A stretch of 15,746 nt of DNA from Irineochytrium annulatum (Eukaryota > Chytridiomycota > Chytridiomycetes > Chytridiales > Chytridiaceae). The stretch's first letter is position 1. Every line of letters begins with the position of its first letter. The notes below the pieces were generated by a model. That model saw only the letters and a list, made by a program, of their open reading frames with translations. It made no database searches and was not told the DNA's origin. Made by a program: the position numbers and the translations under genes. Shown here piece by piece: positions 6,543 to 15,746 of the stretch. Location of the stretch: positions 1 to 15,746 of the forward strand of contig JADGJL010000678.1 of NCBI GenBank assembly GCA_027600665.1, written 5' to 3'.

Positions 6543-9500
6543 ATGCTTCTGAGGGCCCGAGGGACGGCCGGCGCCGTCCAGTCGACCGTGAAGTCTGCGG
6601 CATCGTCGCCAGCCTCCGCAGTTCGGCGCGCACGCACGGGGGCTCATGATTCAGCTGCCACCAACGTTGGCCAGCGTGGGGACCCGACCAACGCGACTGG
6701 CGACGCTGAAGTGGCCAGCGTCGGTGTTGATTCGGGCTCTCGGCTGCTTGAGGATTTCGCGATGCATAGCCATGACAGCGCCATTGGGTCTCGGACTTAC
6801 ACCAACTCCTCTCGGAGTCGCGGTCGACGGTGCCGAAGGGGAGCCATGCTCTCGACAATCCCCCATCTCCCGGCACACATCAGGCGTGAATCCGTCGTGC
6901 TGGCTCGACCATACTCCACCTCCTCGTCATCGCGCGACCCATTGTCCTGCACGTCCGACGCAACCGATGAGGCCAAAGGCTCGTCAGCATCACGACGGAA
7001 GCCGACCACGGCCGTCAACCAGACCCGCTCGCAGTCGACAGCGACCATGGCCGCGGCGCTGCCCCCGCACAAACAGTCGATCCTGTCGGCGATCTCCGAC
7101 TTCGAGCAGCTGAGGAAGTCGGCGGCGGGAGCGAAGCCGTTTAATACCGTTAATCCGTTCGAGCTTCCCGTCGCCAAACCCCGTGCTGGCGAGGGAAAGA
7201 AGCCCGCACCCGCGCTGACGTCCGACGTCGAGGAAATTCTCTTTCCAAATACGGGCATTAAGCTGCCAACGCCCGTGATGCGGGGCCCGAGCAACGACCG
7301 GACCCTTTCCAGCCGCCAGGCCATCACGGGGATGGTCGTTGCCGAGCGCGTGGCGACCATCGCTGCCTGTATTAACTCGGGCGACGTGGACCGCGCCGAG
7401 GTGCTCTACCACCGCACAGCGCGGACGACATCCCGGGAGGAGATGAAGGAGGTTGTTTCGACGGCGATGATTAACGCCTTCGTCGACGCGTTCCTCGACC
7501 CGGAGCGGAAGTCGAAGCTGGGGCCCGGTGGGGTGGACCTTACGAGGGCGAGAGAGTGGCATGGCAGGATCAAAGAGTACGACATGGCGCCGGACGCGAC
7601 GACGTACGCCATTTTGATCAAGCACGCGCTCAGCATCAATGACATGCCGCTCACGATCGAGTTTGTGAAGGAGATGGAGAAGCATGGACTCGACACGGCG
7701 GAGCTGCTTGAGAACAGGAGATTCTCGGAGCCCGAGGATCGTGCGCCGCTCGAGAGCTTGCTGCGAGGTTTGGGGCGGTTGAAGTTGGGAAAGACGCGGA
7801 AGCCGGAAAGCATCGTGGAGAAGCTTTTGAACACCGTAAAGGACAACAATGGTTGGAATTGATTTTGTTTCCTGCTTTCTTGTACTGATTGTTTGCTTCA
7901 GCCGATGGTTCAATGCTCGAGGATTCGCTCATGCTGTCGGCGATCCGGGACGCCTCAGAGAAGAAAACCATTGAGGAGAAGGAGGAGGAGGAGGTGCGGC
8001 GGGATGGCTCGAAAGACGTTTTCCAGTCGCCGCTACATCCTCTCCAGGCCGAGGTGCTTAAGAAGACCGACGCCATCGGCGTAAATGTGCTACGGAAGGC
8101 TTTGGGTTCTCTGAGTCGGAATCCGTCGATGTCACCGCTTGAGCGCCAGCGCGAGTTGGAGGAAAAATCGCTGCTTGCGGCAGTTGAGGAGCAGGAGGCG
8201 GAGATGAAGAAGATGCCGGCCCATCTTCGCGAGATTGCTCAGACGAGGACTCGCTTAGCGAAGGAGTGGAACAGCCTCCTGGTTCCCACGATCAAGACGG
8301 AGCTGGAGGCGTTGGAGAATGCGACATCGGACGCCGAGGAACATTCATACGTACCCTTCCTGAGACTGTTGACTCCGGAGCAGATGAGCAAAATCACCAT
8401 TACGGAGTTCTTGCGGCTGCCGGAGAAGGGCGATAAAATGGCGGAGCATGCCGGTGCGACCACCTTCACGAGGCTTCTTGTCAGCATCGGGAAGGCGATT
8501 GAACGGGAGTACAATATGCAGCAGCTCTCAAAGCCAAAGAATCGGAAGCATGTAAGCAAATTGATGAGATCTACATTGGCAGCATTTCTAATGCTACCAT
8601 AGTTGCAAATAAGAGCAAAGATTCACGAACTGCATGCAAATGGGAAGTTGTTTAATAGGACGATGAGAAAGGTGATATCTCAATTTGCATTGAAAGATGC
8701 CGAAGACGAAGAAAAGGAGAATTGGATTCCTGTGTGGCCCGAGTCCGTATACGTGAAGGTAATTGCTAGTGGGCTGATATTTTTGAAGCTTAATTTTTGC
8801 AAGGCAGCGTCAGTTCTATCCGTTTTGCTGATGAGAGTTGCGAAGATACCCGTGTTACACGCAAAGAAAGACAACCCGTCAGAGGATATGTAAGTTTCTT
8901 TATCATGGTTGGGTCGTGAAGCTTTCTAATCGGGTTGAAGCACGGTGTGGGAGCCCGCTTTTATTCATGGAATGGAACAAAAGGATTTGAAACAGTATGG
9001 GGTAATCAAGTACAATCCATATCTACTCGAAAAGCTCGCTGGAGACCCTATTCACGTTAGCCCGCGACTCCTTCCGATGATTATTAAGCCGAGGCCGTGG
9101 GTCACCGCCAACTCGGGAGGGTACGTTGACTTTATCCAAAACGCCGTTCGGACGGGCTTCAACAAGGAGCACAGCGACTACATTAAACAAGCGGATAAGG
9201 AACAGAAACTCAACAAAGTGTACCACTGCTTGGACGTTCTCGGCGCGACGCCATGGAGGATTAACGAGAGGGTATATGACGTTATCAGGCAGGTGTGGAA
9301 CGACGGGTCCGGGGCCGCGGGGATCCCGTCGGCGGAGATACCGAAGGCTATGCCGTTGAAACCAAAAGGTGTGGAGACATGGGACGTTGCGAAGAGGAAA
9401 GCCTATTTTGCCGAGAGGAGGAAGGTTGAGAGTCAGAGGATGACAATGTTCTCGCAACGGTGCGACGTCAATTACAAGATCGAGATTGCGAGAGCTGTAA

Positions 9501-11508
9501 GATCATCTTTGAAATTTATAATGCCGTTCTATTCTAATTCTAGCATCTTTGCAGTTCTTAGGCGAGACAATCTACTTCCCTCACAATCTTGACTTCCGCG
9601 GCCGTGCTTACCCGATGCCGTCGCACCTGAACCATATTGGCAACGATGTTTGCAGGGGCTTGCTACTATTTGACACGGCCAAGCCGCTAGGACCCACCGG
9701 GTTGAGATGGTTGAAGATCCAAGTGGCGAGTTTGGCCGGGAATGACAAGTGCGTATTTGCTTATTGCCTTCTTAACACAAATTGCGTCTAATGCGATATC
9801 AGGGTGTCGTTTCAAGATCGGATACTGTTTGCTGACGAACATTTGGACGATATCTTCGATGCTGCCGATAATCCTCTTGGGGTACGTCGCAAACCCCCCA
9901 AACGTGACTGATATTTATGCAGGGCCGTCGGTGGTGGATGGGAGGCGAGGAGCCATGGCAACTTCTGGCGTGCTGCTTTGAGCTAGCCGATGCTCTTCGA
10001 TCTCCAAAGCCGGAAGAGTTTTTATCGCGAATGCCTATTCACCAGGATGGAACCTGCAACGGCCTGCAGCATTATGCGGCCCTTGGTGGCGATGTGGAGG
10101 GTGCGAGGCAAGTTAATCTGCTACCATCCGACAAGCCGGAGGATATCTACTCCGCCGTGATGCGAAAGGTAGCCGAGAAGATTGACGAGGGTGCGGAGAA
10201 TGGATGTGAGATTGCCCTTAAGATGAAGGGCAAGGTCACCCGGAAGCTCGTGAAGCAGACCGTGATGACTAATACCTATGGCGTGACGTTCGTTGGAGCG
10301 AGAGCTCAAGTCGAGAGCAGGTTGAAGGAGAATCCGGAGTTTTACGGTATCACTGACCCGAAAGACCTCTTGGCGGTTTCGACCCACATCGCGAAGTTGA
10401 TTTTCGACGGCATGGACCAGTTGTTTACTGGCGCACGGGCACTTCAGCATTGGTTGAACACGGCGGCGCGACTAATCAGCAAGACCGTGGAAGTTGAGAA
10501 TATTACGCCGCTGCAGGTTCAGGACGCTGCGTTCTTCCAGGAACTGGGTTGCCTTCCTACGCCTTTCACTGTGGCACGCGCTGAGGCCCTCTGCGCCGCG
10601 AGCGAGAAGGCTGACGAAGATATGAAGATGGATCTCGAGGAAGAGATCGCGGCTGACGATCCGTCAGGAGGCGGTGCTGGCGACTTTGACGATGGTGACG
10701 CCTTAATAAAAGCCGCCATGAAGGATGCGAAGAAACGCGCGAAAGAGGAGGACGATCTCGACGGCTATGATTCCGCTGTTGATGATGGCGTTTTTGATCA
10801 ACTCGTTACCGCGAATTGGAGGCGGAAGCCGGATCAAATGAAAAGCGTTATTTGGACGACGCCGTTGGATCTTCCTATCGTTCAGCCATACCGCAATAGG
10901 AAGACGAAGCAGGTCGGTGTTGGCGTCATTAAATCTTTCCGATATACCGCTTTAACGCTATGCCCCCTGCGCCATCCCCTTAGGTACGGACGATGATCCA
11001 AACCTTTAACGTTGTGGATACGACCGTCAGCATGCCCGTAGACTCTTCGAAGCAATCGACCGCTTTCCCTCCAAATTTCATCCACTCGCTCGACGCGGCT
11101 CATATGATGGAGTCCGCAACGCGATGTCAAGCGGCAGGCATCGAGTTTGCCTCGGTTCACGACTCGTATTGGACGCACGCTTGCGATGTTCAGAAGATGA
11201 ACGAGATCCTTCGTGACGCCTTTGTCGACCTCCACTCGCGGGACATCATGGTCGGGCTGAGAAATGAGCTTAACTGGCGACAGAAGGGATGCAAGTTCCC
11301 CATCGACATCGAGATATCGGACCCGGTCAAGCTACAGGCATACAAGGACCACCTGATTGCTACGGGGCGGAAGCGGAGCGCAAAGTTTAATCCTGAGAAG
11401 GGACCGAGAAAATTTAGTACATGGGTCGACTTTGCACTCCCCCCTCTGCCGGCGAAGGGTGAATTGGATTTGAAGAGGGTGAAGGAAAGCAACTACTTCT
11501 TCCATTGA
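6543..11508 (+). CDS. RPO41: Mitochondrial DNA-directed RNA polymerase (T7-like, single subunit)
   Basis: Nuclear gene for the polymerase that transcribes mitochondrial DNA. Exons: 6543-7851, 7902-8551, 8603-8758, 8804-8889, 8941-9496, 9555-9748, 9803-9881, 9923-10912 and 10984-11508. All joins keep frame, giving about 1514 residues, somewhat longer than yeast Rpo41. The N-terminus ([20 protein letters not shown]) looks like a mitochondrial presequence. A pentatricopeptide-like repeat lies near 338-385 ([16 protein letters not shown]). The catalytic core is complete. Motif A is [11 protein letters not shown] with Asp 1052 (T7 Asp 537). Motif B is [14 protein letters not shown] with Lys 1121 and Tyr 1129 (T7 Lys 631, Tyr 639). 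Motif C is [13 protein letters not shown] with Asp 1400 (T7 Asp 812). It ends in NYFFH, like the family's usual C-terminus. Odd points are an acidic insert at about 1228-1312 and a 45-nt intron without stop codons. It needs a TFB2M/Mtf1-type factor that is not in the window. Confidence 0.96.
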
Positions 11509-11853
11509 GAATGCGGAGTTGTTTGGGATTTTGGTCCCTGTTTTTGGCGATGATGGTCTTGTCTTGCTTGATCACCTTATCATCGCATCCACCGACATAA
11601 TGATCGATCTTTAACCCGTTGTGGACGACGATGTGGTTATGGTCTTCTCGAGTTGTGGATGAGCGGCTTTATTTTATATGTGATGATATTTGCTTTAATA
11701 TTCTCGATAAATGTCGAAACGAAAGTAAACGAATTCTGTTTGCATGCATGCTACTTCATTTATGACCGGAGGTTTCAGTGAATCTGATGAAAAGACGCGA
11801 CTTCACTTTTTACGACTTCCACAACTTGAACTTCCGACTTGGACTTCGACACG
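11509..11853. other. Intergenic stretch between RPO41 and the small downstream gene
   Basis: These 345 nt follow the polymerase stop. The middle is A/T-rich (TTTTATATGTGATGATATTTG and ATAAATG around 11670-11710) and should hold the polymerase 3' end and the promoter of the next gene. The palindrome GCATGCATGC lies at 11741-11750. I see no gene. Confidence 0.4.
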
Positions 11854-12405
11854 ATGGCCTCCCGGATACGATCTGCCGCGCGCTTCGCGTCCACCGCCAC
11901 CCCGCGCTGCCCGATGCCGTCGCCCGCAGCCGTCCCGCGGCCCTGCAGCCCCTCCGCCTCGCCGCTTCGATCCGCAACCTCTACCGCATCGTCACCGCTT
12001 CCCCGCCCTTCAACATCCTCCCACCAGCACCGCGCCGCCGCCGCCGCATCGGCATTCGCGCAGTCGACCGGCGCGACCCCGTCGTTCGCTTCGTTCGTGC
12101 GATCGTGGGCTGAAGCTGGTGCGGGTCCGGCGGGAGTCGGCGGAGCGGGAGCTGGTTGCGGTGTAGGATCCGGAAGCGGAGCGGCTGGCATCGGGGCGGC
12201 ACGACCGGCGGCGGCGGCTGCGATCACCACATCTTCTTTGGTTTGTAGCCCGCGTTCTGCCCAAGCTTTAGAGACGACCGAAACTTACCTTGTTGTGCTC
12301 AATTAGCTTTCAAACGTGCCGATCGCGGTCGCCAACGGCTTCATGGCGGACTGGTCCTTGGCGTCTCTGGTGCTCTCCAACGTCGTCAATACTGATGGTT
12401 CGTAG
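11854..12405 (+). CDS. Small Ala/Ser/Pro/Gly-rich protein, possibly mitochondrial (161 residues, two exons)
   Basis: Exon 1 is 11854-12240. The intron is 12241-12306 (GTTTGT...CAATTAG, phase 0). Exon 2, 12307-12405, ends in TAG. The N-terminus MASRIRSAARFASTATPR is Arg/Ala/Ser-rich and free of acidic residues, as in a mitochondrial presequence. The middle is low-complexity: Ser/Pro/Arg, then Ala-rich, then Gly/Ala-rich around GPAGVGGAGAGCGVGSGSG. SFASFVRSWAEAG (about 76-88) and the C-terminus NVPIAVANGFMADWSLASLV look more ordered. I do not recognise the family. The intron join is supported by good borders and an immediate in-frame tail. The GC-rich stretch keeps other frames open on both strands, so coding is likely but not certain. 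ATG has A at -3 and G at +4. Confidence 0.55.
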
Positions 12406-13735
12406 CAAACGTTTTTACAAGTGGGTTGTACCGCCCTTAAATCCCTCTTTCCTTTCTTTCCTTCGTCCTATCTTTATTGCTCTTTTTCCTGGTTTGATCA
12501 CTTTAGATCCTTGATATGCTGGGCCGCTCTCGCATAGTCACCTGTAAATTAATCCTCCCTTGCTGCCCTCCTTTCCCCTTCTCTTTCCTTTTACTGCCTC
12601 CGTCGTCTGCTGCAACATGGAATCACTGGACACATCAACTGGATACTGGATGAAAATAGTCAAGTGAATGGACGCGGACTCAAATGTATGACCACCCCGC
12701 GGATTTGTTTTATTTTTTTTTTTTTTGGCTTGCCTTCTTTCTTTATCCTCCGTTGTTCACGCATGTATTCATGTCATCTCCCCCCATCTTTAGATAACTG
12801 AAAACTACCTGTTTTTAATCGATCTTCCCCTCCTTTCCCTCGTTACCCGCCAAATCCCTTTCCTTTGAACCATGTTATCAATTTTCCCCCGCACCCCTTT
12901 TCCCAAAATGTGGATCTTAAACTTTCATTCTCCCTCCTCCCTCCTCCTCCATCCTGTAAAGGGGAATAACACTCCCAATTTTTGCATCCTCTCTCAACAG
13001 GCATCTAATCATCTCTTTCCGACCCTCGAAACCAATTTCTCCTCCCCTGACTCGCTATCTATCACACGTGGTTTATTCATCACTTGCTTTGGCCCCCTTT
13101 CTAATTATTGTTTTTTTTTTCTTTTACATCAACGATTCCATCCATCTACCTTGCTCTTATTTTAAATGTTACCCCCTCCCGGTTGCAAAAGGATAGACGT
13201 TTGAAGCCCTTTCTTTTATAGCCTAAGCGGGCCTTTGACGACCAGGATATCGGTGTTTTGTTGACGAACTCGACACACTTTGTGGAAAGGAATTGATGAT
13301 TCGGGGGATTTTGGAGAGCGGAGGGCACTTGCGTTGTGGAATAATACATAGCCTCTAGCTTAAATCTCTCGCATCCCCTTTATGTTTGTTTTTGTTTCCC
13401 CTCACCCTTTTACCCACTTGCATCTTTCTCGCCAGCCCTTTTTAACCCGTGCTCTTAGAGGACTAGACCTGTTGAGACCGCCAATGTGCGAATTGCTTGC
13501 TGTGTGATGAGACGAGATGGAGAACGTGCATGGTATAATATATCAAGAGCTTAAACAGTTTGTCGTCCAGTATTCACTACACAAAGTTAGTCACAGCGCC
13601 GTGTGGGGACGGAGTTTGGAGACTAATTACTTTGTGCGACACGAGTGAGTATTATGAAGTTTGACGCCTGCACCAGCCGAACGCAGGCAAAGTCAGAGGA
13701 CCTCTTCGACCCACCGACTGGCCGGAACCTTGACG
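12406..13735. other. Long pyrimidine-rich intergenic region, no gene supported
   Basis: These 1.3 kb separate the small gene from the SH3 membrane-protein gene. From about 12430 to 13170, and again near 13380-13440, the plus strand is strongly enriched in C and T (for example CTCCCTCCTCCCTCCTCCTCC near 12931). The one ATG-initiated ORF of any size (12872-13165, 97 codons) is composed of this biased sequence and resembles no protein. A plus-strand ORF at 13517-13648 ends within a GTGAGT donor-like site at 13645 and might be a 5' exon of the next gene. Otherwise the region is probably the promoter and 5' untranslated region of that gene. Confidence 0.5.
12713..12726 (+). repeat. T14 homopolymer run
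   Basis: Fourteen consecutive T, with a second run of ten T at 13111-13120 in the same pyrimidine-rich region. Such runs vary in length between isolates and can exclude nucleosomes in fungal promoters. Confidence 0.8.
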
Positions 13736-15746
13736 ATGGCCTCAACGATGGCCTCCGAGGAGTCCCCAACCAGGCTACCAACGACCTCGAGGGTACCGCC
13801 GCGGAATCCTGGGGCGCGGCGTCCTCTGGCAGGGCGCCTTGGAGCTACGGTCTGGAGCGATGAAGAGGCCGATCCCTCGCTCGGGGGCCGTCGGCGGCCG
13901 GCGGGGGTCGCCCGGCGGCGTCTTGGCGAACCCCATCGCTTGTCAGCGTCATCCTCTCTCCTCGACCTCCCCTCCGCATCGTTTTCCGCCACGATCGCCA
14001 GCGACATCGCCTTCTTGCACCAGCCCGACTTACCCCAGGCCGCGTCGTTCCGACGAAGCCGGACAAGACGGAGGTCATCAACATCACCATCGAGCTGGCC
14101 CACCTCGTCTCCCCCTAGTGGCTCGACCTTTGGGCGGCCAGCATCTGCCGCCCTTATTCTCTTTCTCGTTGTCCTCGCGCTTATTACCGGGACTGCAGTC
14201 GGGATGCCGATCAACGGACGTCCGGACCCTGGGACAGGTGGGCCACCGGGACCGGGTGGAGGCTCGAGCGCGAATAACCCCTCCAACGCCGACATTCCCA
14301 CCAACGGCCCGACGTCTGACTGGCTCGTGCTGGACAGCCGTGATGGAAAGTCAGCTTGCAAGACCAATTCGGGGAAGGTGTATTTCTTCACCAACGGCGT
14401 CGCGACCACGACCATCACGTGGGCGCCGCCGGGCGACCCGACCACGCGTAATGTCTTCTTCTCTCTTCAGGTGGGTATCTTCATCTTGTTTGCATTTGTC
14501 AGCTTTGGCTAAACAATCATTCAGACGGGAAACAATCCTTCCGTGCAAGCAAATACCAAGTTCATTATTCTTGACCGCAACACAACGACTGCGCCAGCGT
14601 CCGCAGGAAACTACACATTCAACCTACACGACTTTGACACAATATCTCCGCCTGCGAATGGCCCGTCGTGGACGCTGACCGGCGGCTACACGTTTGCCAA
14701 CAACACTATCCACAATTTTAGGGACTTAGCTAACATCTTTCTCGCCTTTGACCCCGCCACATGCGTCCGCGACGATGTTCCCGGGCCACCGACCGCCCCG
14801 CTCCCGATCATCATCCCCAGCGTCGTAGGGCCGTTCGTGCTCGCTGGCGCCCTCTTTACGATCCTGTACGTGCGCCGGCGCCGGCAGATCCGACACGAGT
14901 TGAAGGGGAAGGACTGGACCGAGGGGCCGAGGGCGCCGGAGAACCAGGAGAACAAGAAGAAGGAGTTTATCGGCGACCGGGTGATGGCGAAGATGATGCC
15001 GGGCGGGGAGGTCGGCGAGCAGAGGAAACAGGCGCTAAAGGGTGCCCTTCTGAGTACCCTCCGCGCTCCGAATGCCGAGTCGACCCCTTTGACGGGCCTA
15101 ACCGGCCTTAGGGCCGGTGACGGCTCTACGCACGAGGAGCCAACGGCTATCACCGTCCCACCCACAGCCGTAACTACCGTCGGCGGACCCGCCCGGACGT
15201 CTACCTCTCTTCCTCATTCTGACGAGGAATCCCACGCCGGTTCCGGCCGCAACACGGTCTCCTCCCGCCGCTTCCTCCTTGGCCGTCGCCGGGATACCTC
15301 CTCCGACAACCGCTCCGAGACCTCCTCTGCCGACTCCATGCCGTCCCCTCCACCGCCACCGCCAGCCCAGCCGTCCGTCTCCATCTTCGACGACCACCCG
15401 CCACCCTCCCTTCTCCAGCGCTACCTCACCTCCGGCCCGCCCGACCGCAACACGGGAGGTTCGTCCCGGTGGCGTCCACCCCACCCACCCGGCATGCGTC
15501 ATTTCGTGGCGTTACCGTACTCGGACCTCCATGGACCGGACGAGGTCGCCGTGGAGCGAGGGGAGGTCGTGAGGGTGGAGCGGTATCTTGAGGACGGGTG
15601 GTGCGTGCTCGTGAAGGAGGACCCGACGAAGCGGTACCAGCTCGCGAGGGCGCCGAAGCACGTCAAGGTGGAGGGCGGGGGTGGGACTGCGCCAGTGCTG
15701 GAGAACGTCATTGTCGCGGGGGCCGTCAGGGATGAGGATATTGGAG
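13736..15746 (+). CDS. Membrane protein with glycosylatable outer domain and cytoplasmic SH3 domain, 3' end cut by window edge
   Basis: Exon 13736-14470, intron 14471-14524 (GTGGGT...TTCAG, phase 0), then an exon open to the window end; 652 residues in view. Order, counted from the ATG at 13736: Arg/Ser/Pro-rich N-terminus (1-136); hydrophobic segment AALILFLVVLALITGTAVG (138-156); outer domain of about 180 residues with two Cys (SACK and ATCVRDD) and sequons NTT, NYT and NNT; transmembrane segment IIIPSVVGPFVLAGALFTIL (340-359), then RRRR; a cytoplasmic Ser/Thr-rich tail; PSPPPPPPAQP (518-528); and an SH3 domain from about 570 (HFVALPYSDLHGPDEVAVER, then GEVVRVERYLEDGWCVL). It is probably a surface sensor or adhesion protein that recruits Pro-rich partners. 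The start is unsure: if the first hydrophobic segment is a signal peptide, the 136 residues before it may belong to a different 5' exon structure. Confidence 0.72.

Noticed and set aside
6990..7913. Minus-strand 307-codon ORF inside RPO41
   Set aside because: It is antisense to the polymerase's first exon, which is in a continuous family-consistent frame. No protein-like features were seen.
11676..11790. GTGATGA with a later CTGA, as in a C/D-box small nucleolar RNA
   Set aside because: The spacing is near 100 nt, there are no flanking terminal repeats, and the short boxes occur by chance in A/T-rich 3' flanks.
12872..13165. 97-codon ATG ORF in the pyrimidine-rich region
   Set aside because: It is made of Phe, Leu, Pro and Ser codons expected from C/T-rich DNA, with no domain or splice support.
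13693..14445. Minus-strand 250-codon ORF opposite the SH3 membrane-protein gene
   Set aside because: The plus strand encodes a coherent membrane and outer-domain sequence continuing past an intron. The minus ORF is Arg/Gly-rich and unlike known proteins.

Overview
The window looks like nuclear DNA of a fungus, most likely an early-diverging (chytrid-like) lineage. The genes are eukaryotic, spliced and GC-rich, with very short GT-AG introns: I could place 22, between 41 and 103 nt. Two genes are clear nuclear genes for mitochondrial proteins. A membrane protein with a cytoplasmic SH3 domain is of a kind I associate with basal fungi. The lineage call is inference; no rRNA or other phylogenetic marker is present.

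Layout, left to right. (1) 1-1960, minus: 5' two thirds of the alpha subunit of methylcrotonoyl-CoA carboxylase, ten exons in view, cut by the left edge inside exon 10. (2) About 2128-2905, minus: a decayed copy of the gene at 4989-6035, with nonsense codons and frameshifts. (3) 3312-4560, minus: a four-exon gene for a 343-residue protein of unknown function carrying a well-formed PAM2 motif (poly(A)-binding-protein ligand). (4) 4989-6035, plus: an intronless 348-residue protein of unknown family, the intact relative of the decayed copy. The two copies point in opposite directions and flank the PAM2 gene. (5) 6543-11508, plus: mitochondrial RNA polymerase (RPO41 type), nine exons, about 1514 residues, all catalytic motifs present. 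(6) 11854-12405, plus: a small two-exon gene for a low-complexity protein with a mitochondrial-presequence-like N-terminus. (7) 12406-13735: a long pyrimidine-rich stretch with no supported gene. (8) 13736-15746, plus: a membrane protein with glycosylatable outer domain, transmembrane segment, proline-rich tail and SH3 domain, running off the right edge.

There is no operon logic here. The shared thread is mitochondrial function (leucine catabolism, mitochondrial transcription and perhaps the small gene at 11854), which may be coincidence. The parts most worth a second look are the dead/live inverted gene pair, the PAM2 protein, the acidic insert in the mitochondrial RNA polymerase and the SH3 membrane protein. 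I found no tRNA, rRNA, CRISPR array or recognisable transposon.
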